DNA of 64,000 bases from JAFCUW01 sp049898325 (GTDB lineage: Bacteria; Pseudomonadota; Gammaproteobacteria; Burkholderiales; Burkholderiaceae_D). The DNA is taken from contig NZ_JAFCXL010000003.1 of the NCBI RefSeq assembly GCF_049898325.1, forward strand, positions 213,105 through 277,104, written 5' to 3'. A model generated the notes under the pieces. That model had not been told where the DNA came from. It saw only the letters and a program-made list of their open reading frames with translations, and ran no database searches. Shown piece after piece: positions 41,923 to 50,741 of this stretch. Positions within the stretch are counted from its first letter, which is position 1; each line of letters opens with the position of its first letter. Made by a program: the position numbers and the translations under genes.

Positions 41923-41956
41923 TTGTCATAAACGTGTCATATTCGGGCGGTAGACT
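41923..41956 (+). promoter_or_regulatory. Pho box and -10 of the pst operon
   Basis: TTGTCATAAACGTGTCAT (41923-41940) has two TGTCAT repeats 11 nt apart, close to the PhoB consensus. TAGACT (41951-41956) begins 10 nt after the box. Transcription should start near 41963, about 38 nt before pstS. Confidence 0.8.
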
Positions 41957-42000
41957 GCGCAGCATTCACCCGTCCTACCATCCACCCCAAAGGAATTGAT

Positions 42001-43044
42001 ATGCGCATGAAACAGCTGTTCGCCTCGATGTTGATCGGTTCTGCCACCATCTTCACCTCGTCCGCCACCCTGGCCGCCGACATGACCGGCGCCGGCGCGA
42101 CGTTCCCGTATCCGATCTACGCCAAGTGGGCGGAAATGTACAAGAAAAGCACCGGCAACGGCCTGAACTACCAATCGGTGGGCTCGGGTGCCGGCATCAA
42201 GCAGATCAAGGCCAAGACGGTCGACTTCGGCGCCTCCGACATGCCTTTGCCAGCAGCTGAACTCGATGCCGACGGCCTCGTGCAATTTCCCGCCATCATG
42301 GGCGGCGTGGTCACCGTGGTCAACCTGGACGGCATCGCCCCCGGCGCCATGAAGCTGACGGGCCAGGTCGTCGGTGACATCTACCTGGGCAAGATCACCA
42401 AGTGGAATGCCCCGGAAATCGTCGCCTTGAATCCTGGCATGAAGCTGCCAGCCGACGACATCACCGTGGTGCACCGCGCCGACGGTTCGGGCACGTCCTT
42501 CCTGTTCACCGACTTCCTGTCGAAAACCAATCCTGAGTTCAAGACCAAGATCGGTTCCGGCACCGCCGTCAAATGGGCACTGGGCCTGGGCGGCAAGGGC
42601 AACGATGGCGTCGCCGCCAACGTGCAGCGCATCAAGGGTTCGATTGGCTACGTCGAGTGGGCTTATGCCAAGAAAAACAAGATGTCGCACACCCAGCTGA
42701 AAAACAAGGACGGCGTGTTCCTGCAGCCGGACGACGACAACTTCAAGGCCGCCGCCGCCAGCGCCGAGTGGACCAAGACCCCCGGCTTCGCCGTCGTGCT
42801 GACGGACGCGGGCGGCAAGCAAAGCTGGCCGATCACGGGCGTGTCCTACATCCTGATGCACAAGTCGCAAGCTGACGGCGCCAAGGGCAAGGAAGTGTTG
42901 AAATTCTTTGACTGGGCCTACAAGAACGGCACCGCTGCCGCTGCTGAACTGGACTACGTGCCAATGCCAGCAAGCGTCACCAAGCTGGTCGAAGACAGCT
43001 GGAAAGCCAACCTGAAAGATGCATCGGGCAAGGCAATCTGGTAA
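42001..43044 (+). CDS. pstS: phosphate ABC transporter substrate-binding protein
   Basis: Periplasmic phosphate-binding protein of 347 residues with a Sec signal peptide ending SSATLAAD. The binding motifs are GAGATFPYPIYAKW and VGSGAGIKQI, with VVHRADGSGTSFLFTDFL. AAAGGA precedes the ATG. First gene of pstSCAB-phoU-phoB-phoR behind a good Pho box. Confidence 0.96.
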   Translation: MRMKQLFASMLIGSATIFTSSATLAADMTGAGATFPYPIYAKWAEMYKKSTGNGLNYQSVGSGAGIKQIKAKTVDFGASDMPLPAAELDADGLVQFPAIMGGVVTVVNLDGIAPGAMKLTGQVVGDIYLGKITKWNAPEIVALNPGMKLPADDITVVHRADGSGTSFLFTDFLSKTNPEFKTKIGSGTAVKWALGLGGKGNDGVAANVQRIKGSIGYVEWAYAKKNKMSHTQLKNKDGVFLQPDDDNFKAAAASAEWTKTPGFAVVLTDAGGKQSWPITGVSYILMHKSQADGAKGKEVLKFFDWAYKNGTAAAAELDYVPMPASVTKLVEDSWKANLKDASGKAIW

Positions 43045-43069
43045 TCGATTTACCTAGTTAGACAACTTC

Positions 43070-43110
43070 GCGACCGCACCGTTTGCCCATAAAGCAGGCG
43101 GTGCGGTTGC
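43070..43110 (+). terminator. intercistronic hairpin pstS-pstC
   Basis: Arms 43070-43081 and 43099-43110 form a 12-bp stem with one mismatch and a 17-nt loop, without a U-run. Such hairpins after pstS commonly stabilise the upstream mRNA or partly reduce read-through, giving more binding protein than permease. Confidence 0.5.
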
Positions 43111-43132
43111 GAGCACATAAAGACTCTTCCCC

Positions 43133-44146
43133 ATGAGTGCGAATTCTCCAGCAGCCCTGGCTGACATGCAGGCGACCGAACCTTCGGTCAGCCATGCCGC
43201 GATGGTTTCGACCATGCGCAAGCAGCGCATGCAAGATTTCCTGTTCCATAAAGTCACGATGCTGTTTGCCGCATCGGTCTTGCTGGTGCTAATCGGCATC
43301 ATCGTGTCACTGATTATCGGCGCCATCCCCGCCTTCCGCGAATTCGGCCCCGGCTTCATTACCCGCGTCGAATGGGACCCCGTCAACGACCAGTATGGCG
43401 CCTTGATCGCCATCACGGGCACCCTGGTCACCTCTTTCATTGCCCTGCTGATCGCCTTTCCCATCAGCTTCGGCATTGCCCTGTTTCTCACGGAAATTTG
43501 CCCCGTCTGGCTGCGCCGGCCGATGGGCACCGCCGTCGAACTGCTCGCCGGCGTGCCTTCCATCATCTACGGCATGTGGGGCCTGTTCGTGTTCGCGCCC
43601 CTGTTCGGCGACTACGTGCAACCGTTTCTCAAGCAGACGCTGGGCGCGCTGCCCATCATCGGCAAGCTGTTTTCCGGCCCCACCATGGGCATGGGCATCC
43701 TCACCGCCGGCCTGATCCTGGCGGTCATGATCATCCCCTTCATCTCCTCCGTCATGCGCGACGTGTTTGAAATCGTGCCGGCCGTGCTCAAGGAATCGGC
43801 CTACGGCCTGGGCTGCACCAAGTGGGAAGTGGTGCGCAAGATCGTGCTGCCTTACACCAAGACGGGCGTGGTGGGCGGCGTCATGCTGGGCTTGGGCCGC
43901 GCGCTGGGCGAGACCATGGCCGTCACCTTTGTGATCGGCAATGCGAATACCCTGTCCTGGTCGCTGTTCTCGGCCGGCAATTCGATCTCCTCGACGCTGG
44001 CCAATGAATTCGCCGAGGCCTCCAATCCGCTGCACGTGTCGTCCCTGTTCGCGCTGGCGCTGATCCTGTTCGCCATCACCTTTATCGTCCTGTCCGCCGC
44101 CAAGCTGATGCTGGCCGGTATGTCCCGCAAGGAGGGCATTCAATGA
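43133..44146 (+). CDS. pstC: phosphate ABC transporter permease PstC
   Basis: A 337-residue inner-membrane permease with six main helices. The ABC-interaction (EAA) loop is in VLKESAYGLGCTKWEVVRKIVLP. The N-terminus (to about 45) is an extra cytosolic stretch. It overlaps pstA by 4 nt (ATGA). Confidence 0.95.
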   Translation: MSANSPAALADMQATEPSVSHAAMVSTMRKQRMQDFLFHKVTMLFAASVLLVLIGIIVSLIIGAIPAFREFGPGFITRVEWDPVNDQYGALIAITGTLVTSFIALLIAFPISFGIALFLTEICPVWLRRPMGTAVELLAGVPSIIYGMWGLFVFAPLFGDYVQPFLKQTLGALPIIGKLFSGPTMGMGILTAGLILAVMIIPFISSVMRDVFEIVPAVLKESAYGLGCTKWEVVRKIVLPYTKTGVVGGVMLGLGRALGETMAVTFVIGNANTLSWSLFSAGNSISSTLANEFAEASNPLHVSSLFALALILFAITFIVLSAAKLMLAGMSRKEGIQ

Positions 44147-45015
44147 ACCCGGCCATGACCCACGCCGCCAACAACCCCGTGTACCGGCGCCGCCTGCTGC
44201 GCCACCGCATCGGCATCGCCCTGTCCGTGTTTGCCATGTCGCTCGGCCTGGCCGTGCTCACCTGGATCCTGATCACCCTGCTGATCAAGGGTTTCGGTGG
44301 CTTGACCGCGACCATCCTGACGAACGACACGCCGGCCCCGGCCAGCGAAGGTGGCGGCTTGCGCAATGCCATCTTCGGCAGCCTGATGATGGTGACCCTG
44401 TCGACGGCGATCAGCACGCCGATCGGCATTTTCGCCGGCATGTACCTGGCCGAATTTGGCGAGCGCAACAAGTTTGCCAATGTCACCCGTTTCGTCACCG
44501 ACATCATGCTGTCGGCGCCGTCGATCGTCATCGGCCTGTTCGTGTACGCGCTCTACGTGGCCCAGGTCAAGCACTTTTCGGGCTGGGCCGGCACCATCGC
44601 CCTGTCGCTCATCGCCGTGCCGGTGGTGGTGCGCACGACCGACAATATGCTGCGGCTGGTGCCCAACAGCCTGCTCGAAGCGGCCTTTGCGCTGGGCGCG
44701 CCGCGCTGGAAGGTGGCCACCATGGTGCGCCTGCGCGCCGTCAAGGCGGGTGTGGTCACGGGCGTGCTGCTGGCGCTGGCGCGTATTTCCGGCGAGACGG
44801 CGCCCCTGCTGTTCACGGCCCTCAACAACCAGTTCTTCAGCTCCGACATGAACGCGCCGCTGGCCAACCTGCCGGTGGTGATCTACGGCTTCGCCATGAG
44901 CCCGTACGACAACTGGCGCAATCTGGCCTGGGCCGGGGCGCTGATCGTCACCTTCAGCGTGCTGCTGCTCAATATTCTGTCGCGCACCGTATTCAGCCAA
45001 AAAACGCCGAATTGA
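44143..45015 (+). CDS. pstA: phosphate ABC transporter permease PstA
   Basis: A 290-residue permease, partner of PstC. Six helices; the EAA-type loop is SLLEAAFALGAPRWKVATMV. Its ATG overlaps the pstC stop. Confidence 0.95.
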   Translation: MNPAMTHAANNPVYRRRLLRHRIGIALSVFAMSLGLAVLTWILITLLIKGFGGLTATILTNDTPAPASEGGGLRNAIFGSLMMVTLSTAISTPIGIFAGMYLAEFGERNKFANVTRFVTDIMLSAPSIVIGLFVYALYVAQVKHFSGWAGTIALSLIAVPVVVRTTDNMLRLVPNSLLEAAFALGAPRWKVATMVRLRAVKAGVVTGVLLALARISGETAPLLFTALNNQFFSSDMNAPLANLPVVIYGFAMSPYDNWRNLAWAGALIVTFSVLLLNILSRTVFSQKTPN

Positions 45016-45028
45016 TCGAAAGACTCAC

Positions 45029-45826
45029 ATGACACTGCCTATGCCTACCGCGATTCCCACCGTCAGCCCACGCGCCAAGACCATCGAGATCTCGGGCCTG
45101 AATTTTTTCTACGGTAAGGCCCAGAGCCTCACCAACGTCAACCTCGACATCCACGAGAAGCAGGTGACGGCCTTCATCGGCCCGTCCGGCTGCGGCAAGT
45201 CGACCTTGCTGCGCACCTTGAACCGGATGTACGATTTGTACCCGGGCCAGCGTGCCGAAGGGTCGATCATGTACCGGGGCCACAACATTCTCGATGCGGA
45301 CCAGGACGTCAACATGTTGCGCGCCAAGGTGGGCATGGTTTTTCAGAAGCCGACGCCGTTTCCCATGTCAATCTATGACAACATTGCCTTTGGCGTGCGC
45401 CTGTACGAAAACCTGTCGAAAGGCGAAATGGACGAGCGCGTCGAATGGGCCCTGAAAAAAGCCGCCCTGTGGAACGAAGCGAAGGACAAGCTCAGTAAAA
45501 GCGGCCTGTCGCTGTCGGGCGGCCAGCAGCAGCGCCTGTGCATCGCCCGCGGCGTCGCCGTCAAGCCCGATGTGCTGCTGCTCGACGAGCCCACCTCGGC
45601 GCTCGACCCCATCTCGACGGCCAAGGTGGAAGAACTGATCAGCGAACTCAAGCAGGATTACACGATTGCCATCGTCACCCACAATATGCAGCAGGCGGCC
45701 CGCTGTTCGGACTACACGGCGTATATGTATCTTGGAGAACTGGTGGAATTCGGCGAGACGGACCAGTTGTTCATGAATCCGGCCCGTAAGGAAACCCAGG
45801 ACTACATCACCGGCCGCTTCGGCTGA
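45029..45826 (+). CDS. pstB: phosphate ABC transporter ATPase PstB
   Basis: A 265-residue ATPase driving PstCA. Walker A is GPSGCGKST (51-59), signature LSLSGGQQQRLCIAR, Walker B VLLLDEPTSALD, then the His switch VTHNM. It is 13 nt after pstA. Confidence 0.96.
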   Translation: MTLPMPTAIPTVSPRAKTIEISGLNFFYGKAQSLTNVNLDIHEKQVTAFIGPSGCGKSTLLRTLNRMYDLYPGQRAEGSIMYRGHNILDADQDVNMLRAKVGMVFQKPTPFPMSIYDNIAFGVRLYENLSKGEMDERVEWALKKAALWNEAKDKLSKSGLSLSGGQQQRLCIARGVAVKPDVLLLDEPTSALDPISTAKVEELISELKQDYTIAIVTHNMQQAARCSDYTAYMYLGELVEFGETDQLFMNPARKETQDYITGRFG

Positions 45827-45870
45827 TCACGCGCAGAACACGCACCATACCAATACGACGGAGAGCAGCA

Positions 45871-46575
45871 ATGATAGGCGAGCATTCATCCAAACAATAC
45901 GACAACGAACTCGAAGCGATCCGCTCGAAAGTTCTGCTGATGGGCGGCATCGTTGAAACCCAGTTCACGGACGCCATGAACTGTTTCCGCGTGGGCGACA
46001 TCGAGCAGTCCGACCGCGTGATCGGCGAGGACGATGCCGTCAACCAGTTGGAAGTGTCGCTCGACGATGCCTGCAGCCACCTGATCGTGCGCCGCCAGCC
46101 CGCCGCCAACGACCTGCGCACCGTGATGGCCACCATCAAGGTGATTACCGACCTTGAGCGCATCGGCGACGAGGCGGCAAAAATCGCCCGCATGAGCAAG
46201 TCGCTGCACACGCGCGGCGTGGTCGGCATCAATCACTTTGAAACGGTGCGCTCGATCGCCGGCCTGACCTCGGACATGCTGCACGACGCGCTCGACGCCT
46301 TCGCCCGCCTCGACGGCAAGCAGGCGATGGCGCTGATCGCCCAGGACGAGATCATCGACCACGAATTTCGCGCCATCATGCGCACCCTGATCACGTTCAT
46401 GATGGAAGACCCGCGCACCATTTCGTCCGCCCTCGACACCCTGTGGGTGGCCAAGGCGATCGAGCGGATCGGCGACCATGCGAAAAATATCGCCGAATAC
46501 GTCATTTATGTCGTCGAGGGCAAGGATATCCGCCACTCGAAACCCTCGGCGTCCGCGCTGGGCACGGGGGTGTAA
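45871..46575 (+). CDS. phoU: phosphate signalling protein PhoU
   Basis: A 234-residue protein of two three-helix bundles with the repeated metal-binding motifs DLERIGDEAAKIA and AIERIGDHAKNIAEYV. It links Pst transporter state to PhoR and keeps the regulon off when phosphate is plentiful. GGAGA precedes the ATG. It is 44 nt after pstB. Confidence 0.95.
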   Translation: MIGEHSSKQYDNELEAIRSKVLLMGGIVETQFTDAMNCFRVGDIEQSDRVIGEDDAVNQLEVSLDDACSHLIVRRQPAANDLRTVMATIKVITDLERIGDEAAKIARMSKSLHTRGVVGINHFETVRSIAGLTSDMLHDALDAFARLDGKQAMALIAQDEIIDHEFRAIMRTLITFMMEDPRTISSALDTLWVAKAIERIGDHAKNIAEYVIYVVEGKDIRHSKPSASALGTGV

Positions 46576-46581
46576 GCGGCA

Positions 46582-47316
46582 ATGGCAAGCGCGATCTCAA
46601 GTACGGAACGGGCAATGGTGCGCGAGCTTGCCCATGATGCGACAACGGTATTGATCGTTGAGGACGAGCCGGCGATTATCGAACTGGTTAAATTTTCCCT
46701 GCGCGAAGCGGCCTGGGAACTGGTGGCCGTGCAAAGCTGCGCCGAAGCCTGGGAGTTTCTGGCCGGCCACACGCCCAAGCTGATCCTGCTCGACTGGATG
46801 CTGCCCGACCAGACCGGACTGCGCCTGCTGGCGCGTATCCGCGCCGACCGGAATTTTCAAAAAATCCCCGTCATCATGCTCACCGCCAAGAGCATGGAAG
46901 AGGACAAGATCGCCGGCCTGAACAATGGCGCCGACGATTACGTGACCAAGCCGTTTTCGCCCCGCGAATTGCTGGCGCGCGTCAAAGCCTTGATGCGCCG
47001 CAATGCGCCCGAGCTGGCCGAGCAGTCGCTGCGGGTGGGCACGGTGCTGCTCGATCCGGTCAGCAATAGCGTGTCGATCAGCGGCGAACGCATCGACATC
47101 GGCCAGGCCGAATTCAAGCTGCTCAAATTCTTGATGGCCCATCCGGAGCGGGTATTTTCGCGCAGCCAGCTGCTCGACAAGGTGTGGGGCAACCACGCCG
47201 TGATCGAAGAGCGCACCGTCGACGTCCACGTGCTGCGCCTGCGCAAGGCCCTCAAGGACGCCGAAGGCCTGGTGCGCACGGTGCGCAGTGTTGGTTACAT
47301 GTTGTCGGAAAAATAA
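46582..47316 (+). CDS. phoB: phosphate regulon response regulator PhoB
   Basis: A 244-residue OmpR-family regulator. Receiver domain with Asp71 in LILLDWMLPD and the TAKSMEEDKI and TKPFSPRELLAR blocks, then a winged-helix domain ending RTVDVHVLRLRKAL...VRSVGYML. It should bind the Pho boxes at 41.8-41.95 kb. The start is uncertain: ATG 46582 or ATG 46615, the latter giving the more usual length of 233. Confidence 0.94.
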   Translation: MASAISSTERAMVRELAHDATTVLIVEDEPAIIELVKFSLREAAWELVAVQSCAEAWEFLAGHTPKLILLDWMLPDQTGLRLLARIRADRNFQKIPVIMLTAKSMEEDKIAGLNNGADDYVTKPFSPRELLARVKALMRRNAPELAEQSLRVGTVLLDPVSNSVSISGERIDIGQAEFKLLKFLMAHPERVFSRSQLLDKVWGNHAVIEERTVDVHVLRLRKALKDAEGLVRTVRSVGYMLSEK

Positions 47317-48596
47317 TGAATCCTCGGCTGCTGTTCTGGGTGCCCGCCTTGTTGCGCCTGCTGATGTTATTGGGCCTGGCCGGCCTGGCCTGGTCGATGG
47401 CGGGGGTGGTGGCCGGCCTGTCGGTGGCGGTGCTGCTGCTGCTGTTCCAGATCCTGCTGCAGCTGTCGTACCTGCAGCAACTGAGCAACTGGCTCGACGA
47501 TTTCAACAGCGCCAAGCTGCCCGACGGCTGGGGCGCCTGGACCGATGTGTTTTCGCGCCTGTACCGCCTGCGCCGCGACGACGAGCGCAGCCAGGCCGAA
47601 CTGACCGAGTGGCTGGCCCGCTTTCGCCAGGCGATGCACCTGCTGCCCGACGGCGTGGCCATCATGGACGACGTCCTGTTTCTCGAGTGGTGCAACCCGG
47701 CCGCCGAGCGCCACCTGGGCCTGACGCTCGCGCGCGACAAGGGTATGCGCGTGACCAACCTGGTGCGCCATCCCGACTTCATCGATTACATCGTGCTGGG
47801 GCGCTACGAGCAGCCGCTCACGCTGTCCCTGCGCGACCGCAAGCTGATCGTGCAGATCATCCCGTTTGAAAACCGCCGCCAGATCCTCGTCACCCACGAC
47901 GCCACCGAGTCGGCCCGCATCGAGGAAATGCGCCGCGATTTCATCGCCAACGCCTCGCACGAATTGCGCACGCCCCTGACCGTGATCGTCGGTTTCCTGG
48001 AAATCGCTTCGACCACGCCGGACCTGGACGTGGCCAGCCGCCAGGCCCACCTGAAGCTGATGACGGAGCAGGGCCACCGCATGCAGCGGCTGATCGAGGA
48101 CATGCTGACCTTGTCGCGGCTCGAATCGGTCGACTACCCGCTGCGGCCGGAACCGGTGGCGGTGAAGGCGGTGATCGAGGATGTGCTGGAGGAGGCGAGG
48201 GCGCTGTCGGGCGGCCAGCATGCCATCAGCGCCAGCATCGAGGGACCCGACGTGGTGGGCAGCGCCGACGAGTTGCGCAGCGCCTTTGCCAACCTGGCCT
48301 CGAACGCGGTGCGCTACACGGCGCCCGGCGGCGCGGTGCAATTGCGCTGGCGCGACATGCCCGAGGGGCCGCAGTTTTCCGTCACCGATACGGGCATCGG
48401 CATCGACCAGCTGCATATCGCCCGCCTCACCGAGCGCTTCTACCGCGTCGACAAGAGCCGCTCGCGCGAGACCCAGGGCACCGGGCTGGGGCTGGCCATC
48501 GTCAAGCACGTGCTGCTGCGGCACCGGGCCAGCCTGAGCATCCATTCGGAGCCGGGCAAGGGCAGCACTTTCACGGTGATGTTCCCGAAACGTTAA
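47316..48596 (+). CDS. phoR: phosphate regulon sensor kinase PhoR
   Basis: A 426-residue histidine kinase: two N-terminal helices (about 5-50), a PAS domain (about 95-195), the phospho-acceptor His215 in NASHELRTPLT and an ATP-binding domain with NLASNAVRY, DTGIGI and GTGLGLAIV. The ATG shares its A with the phoB stop (TAATG), which fixes the start. Confidence 0.95.
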   Translation: MNPRLLFWVPALLRLLMLLGLAGLAWSMAGVVAGLSVAVLLLLFQILLQLSYLQQLSNWLDDFNSAKLPDGWGAWTDVFSRLYRLRRDDERSQAELTEWLARFRQAMHLLPDGVAIMDDVLFLEWCNPAAERHLGLTLARDKGMRVTNLVRHPDFIDYIVLGRYEQPLTLSLRDRKLIVQIIPFENRRQILVTHDATESARIEEMRRDFIANASHELRTPLTVIVGFLEIASTTPDLDVASRQAHLKLMTEQGHRMQRLIEDMLTLSRLESVDYPLRPEPVAVKAVIEDVLEEARALSGGQHAISASIEGPDVVGSADELRSAFANLASNAVRYTAPGGAVQLRWRDMPEGPQFSVTDTGIGIDQLHIARLTERFYRVDKSRSRETQGTGLGLAIVKHVLLRHRASLSIHSEPGKGSTFTVMFPKR

Positions 48597-48654
48597 TCGG
48601 CAGGGGCGTCGCCCCTACGCTACAATTACAGGCTGATCCACACTCGAACAGCCA

Positions 48655-49572
48655 ATGACTTCACGCCGTCTCTCCCTGCTCGCCGTCGGCGCCCTGTTGC
48701 TGGCCGGTTGCCGCGCCAGCGCCCCGTTGGTGCCGGACACGCCGCTGGCCGTGGCCCCGCCCGCCGTCCTCGCACCACCCCGTAAAATCAAGATTGGCCT
48801 GGCCCTGGGCGGCGGCGCCGCGCGCGGCTTCGCCCACATCGGCGTCATCAAGGCCCTCGAAGCGCAAGGCATCTATGCCGACATCGTCGTCGGCACCAGC
48901 GCCGGCAGCGTGGTGGGCGCCCTGTACGCGGCCGGCAACAACGGTTTCGCCCTGCAGCGGGTGGCCATGGAGATGGACGAGGCGACCATTTCCGACTGGG
49001 CCATTCCCCTGTTCGGCAAGGTGTCCGGGGTGCTCAAGGGCGACGCCCTGCAGAATTACGTCAACAAGGCGGTGCGCAACGCGCCCATGGAGAAGCTGAA
49101 AATCCCGTTCGGCGCCGTCGCCACCGACCTCAACAGTGGTCAGCCCATCCTGTTCCAGCGGGGTAATACCGGCCAGGCCGTGCGCGCCTCATCGAGCGTG
49201 CCCAGCGTGTTCCAGCCCGTGAAAATCGGCAACCGCACCTATGTCGACGGCGGCCTGGTGGCGCCCGTGCCGGTGCGCTTCGCCCGCGAGATGGGGGCCG
49301 ATTTCATCATCGCCGTGAATATCTCGACGCAAACGGACAGCCAAGCAACGCTCAGCTCGCTGGAAGTGCTGATGCAGACCTTCAGCATCATGGGCCAGCG
49401 CCTGAACCACTACGAACTGAAAGACGCCGACATTGTCATTACCCCCAGCCTGGGCAGCATGGGCGGCGGCGATTTCAATGCGCGCAACCTGGCCATCCTG
49501 GCCGGCGAGCAGGCGGCCGCGGCCGTCATGCCGCAACTCAAGGCCAAGCTCAAGGCCCGCCAACAACCGTAA
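48655..49572 (+). CDS. patatin-like phospholipase lipoprotein
   Basis: A 305-residue lipoprotein with lipobox LLLAGC (Cys19), a Pro/Ala linker, then a patatin domain: oxyanion motif LGGGAARGFAHIG, nucleophile GTSAGS (Ser82) and the catalytic Asp in YVDGGLV. It probably hydrolyses phospholipid acyl chains at the periplasmic face; the residue after the lipid Cys is Arg, not the Asp of inner-membrane retention, so outer-membrane sorting is likely. A TACAAT element is seen 30-odd nt upstream. RssA-like. Confidence 0.88.
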   Translation: MTSRRLSLLAVGALLLAGCRASAPLVPDTPLAVAPPAVLAPPRKIKIGLALGGGAARGFAHIGVIKALEAQGIYADIVVGTSAGSVVGALYAAGNNGFALQRVAMEMDEATISDWAIPLFGKVSGVLKGDALQNYVNKAVRNAPMEKLKIPFGAVATDLNSGQPILFQRGNTGQAVRASSSVPSVFQPVKIGNRTYVDGGLVAPVPVRFAREMGADFIIAVNISTQTDSQATLSSLEVLMQTFSIMGQRLNHYELKDADIVITPSLGSMGGGDFNARNLAILAGEQAAAAVMPQLKAKLKARQQP

Positions 49573-49605
49573 TAACGTTTTTTTCTTTTTACTCAAGGAC
49601 CTGGC

Positions 49606-50013
49606 ATGAAAACCAAACCCGTACTGACCCTCGACGACGCCAAGAAAATCGCCGCTGCCTGTGAAGCCGAAGCGAACGCCCACAACTGGGCCGTGGTGAT
49701 TGCCATCGTCGACGACGGCGGCCACCTGATCTGGCTGCAGCGGCTGGACGGCGTGGCGCCGATTTCCTCCCACATCGGGCCGGCCAAGGCAAGAACGGCG
49801 GCGCTGGGCTGCCGTGAAAGCAAAATCTACGAAGACATCATCAACAACGGCCGCGTGTCCTTCCTGTCGGCGCCGGAACTCGAAGGCATGCTCGAGGGCG
49901 GCGTGCCCATCATGGTCGACGGCCAGTGCGTGGGCGCGGTGGGTGTGTCGGGCGTGAAATCGGCGGAAGATGCGCAGGTCGCCAAGGCGGGCATCGCCGC
50001 CCTGGGCCTGTAA
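49606..50013 (+). CDS. GlcG/HbpS family protein
   Basis: A 135-residue soluble protein of the GlcG/HbpS (DUF336) family: LTLDDAKKIAAACEAEA, VVIAIVDDGGHLIWLQRLDG, KARTAALGCRESK and GGVPIMVDGQCVGAVGVSG. Members bind haem or corrinoids or have unknown roles. AAGGA precedes the ATG. No signal peptide, so cytosolic. Confidence 0.87.
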   Translation: MKTKPVLTLDDAKKIAAACEAEANAHNWAVVIAIVDDGGHLIWLQRLDGVAPISSHIGPAKARTAALGCRESKIYEDIINNGRVSFLSAPELEGMLEGGVPIMVDGQCVGAVGVSGVKSAEDAQVAKAGIAALGL

Positions 50014-50021
50014 ATGCCCAT

Positions 50022-50063
50022 TGCGATACGGTATTAATTCAATTTAATTAATTCTGTATCGCA
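50022..50063. terminator. bidirectional terminator-like hairpin
   Basis: TGCGATAC (50022-50029) pairs with GTATCGCA (50056-50063), and an inner ATTAATT/AATTAAT (50033-50039, 50046-50052) continues the stem. It fills the gap between two convergent genes and its core is AT-rich, unlike its surroundings. Confidence 0.65.
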
Positions 50064-50480
50064 TTACCGGGCGTGAATGTCGGCGCTCTCGGGCATCGAA
50101 TCGGGCGCGCCGCTGCGCACCAGCCAGGCTTGCAGATTGGTCATGTCGCGCACCAGGATTTCGCTGCCTTCGACAAAGCCGATCTGCACCACGCTGTCGG
50201 CGGGGCAGGTGACTTTGTTGACCGTGGGCGCCTGCTCGACCATCCGGCTGTAGGCCTTGAAGATCTTGTCCTGCCAGGCGTGCAGGGCGGGGTCGCGGAA
50301 GCGGTTGTTCTCGAAGTAGAGCGTGACGGTGCGGTCGGCGTTGCCGAAGCCGACCATGCCGGAGCCATTCTTGAGTGCTTCCTTGACCACCTCGACGGCA
50401 TCAAGGTGCGGCACGAATACGGCGGCCCGCCCGCCCGGAAGGGGGCGTTCCATCGGGGTATCGAAGCCAAATGTCGTCAT
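50064..50480 (-). CDS. hypothetical protein, 138 residues
   Basis: A soluble protein, no signal or membrane segment, with FENNRFRDPALHAWQDKIF and VQIGFVEGSEILVRDMTNLQAWL. I do not recognise a family. AGGAG lies well placed before the ATG, which supports it as a real gene. It sits alone, divergent from carA. Confidence 0.7.
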   Translation of the reverse strand: MTTFGFDTPMERPLPGGRAAVFVPHLDAVEVVKEALKNGSGMVGFGNADRTVTLYFENNRFRDPALHAWQDKIFKAYSRMVEQAPTVNKVTCPADSVVQIGFVEGSEILVRDMTNLQAWLVRSGAPDSMPESADIHAR

Positions 50481-50566
50481 TGCCTGATTCTCCTGTTGTG
50501 ACTGGCGTCATGCGCCATCTGCCCCCATTATCTCACGTCCGCTGGCCTACAATGTTACGGCGTGGA

Positions 50567-50595
50567 TTGCCGAAGGCCGCCGCTTGCGCTATAAT
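50567..50595 (+). promoter_or_regulatory. sigma70 promoter of carAB
   Basis: TTGCCG (50567-50572) and TATAAT (50590-50595) are 17 nt apart. Transcription should start near 50602, giving a leader of about 140 nt. Confidence 0.75.
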
Positions 50596-50618
50596 CCGGA
50601 GGTTTAGCCATTCCACAT

Positions 50619-50722
50619 CTACCGTAGCGACGACCCACCATCCCATCATTGCATCGACGTCTGCCCCGAGTGAAACTGGCTCGGCTTGACGGGCGTCGGC
50701 CTGACGTGGCGCAGCTACGGTA
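50619..50722 (+). promoter_or_regulatory. structured carA leader
   Basis: TACCGTAGC (50620-50628) and GCTACGGTA (50714-50722) are perfect 9-bp complements closing a large loop that contains a smaller CCGAG/CTCGG hairpin (50666-50684). The distal arm ends 8 nt before the AGGAG of carA, so folding could affect translation. No leader ORF starting with ATG is present. Function inferred. Confidence 0.4.
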
Positions 50723-50741
50723 ACTTTATCAGGAGTTACCC

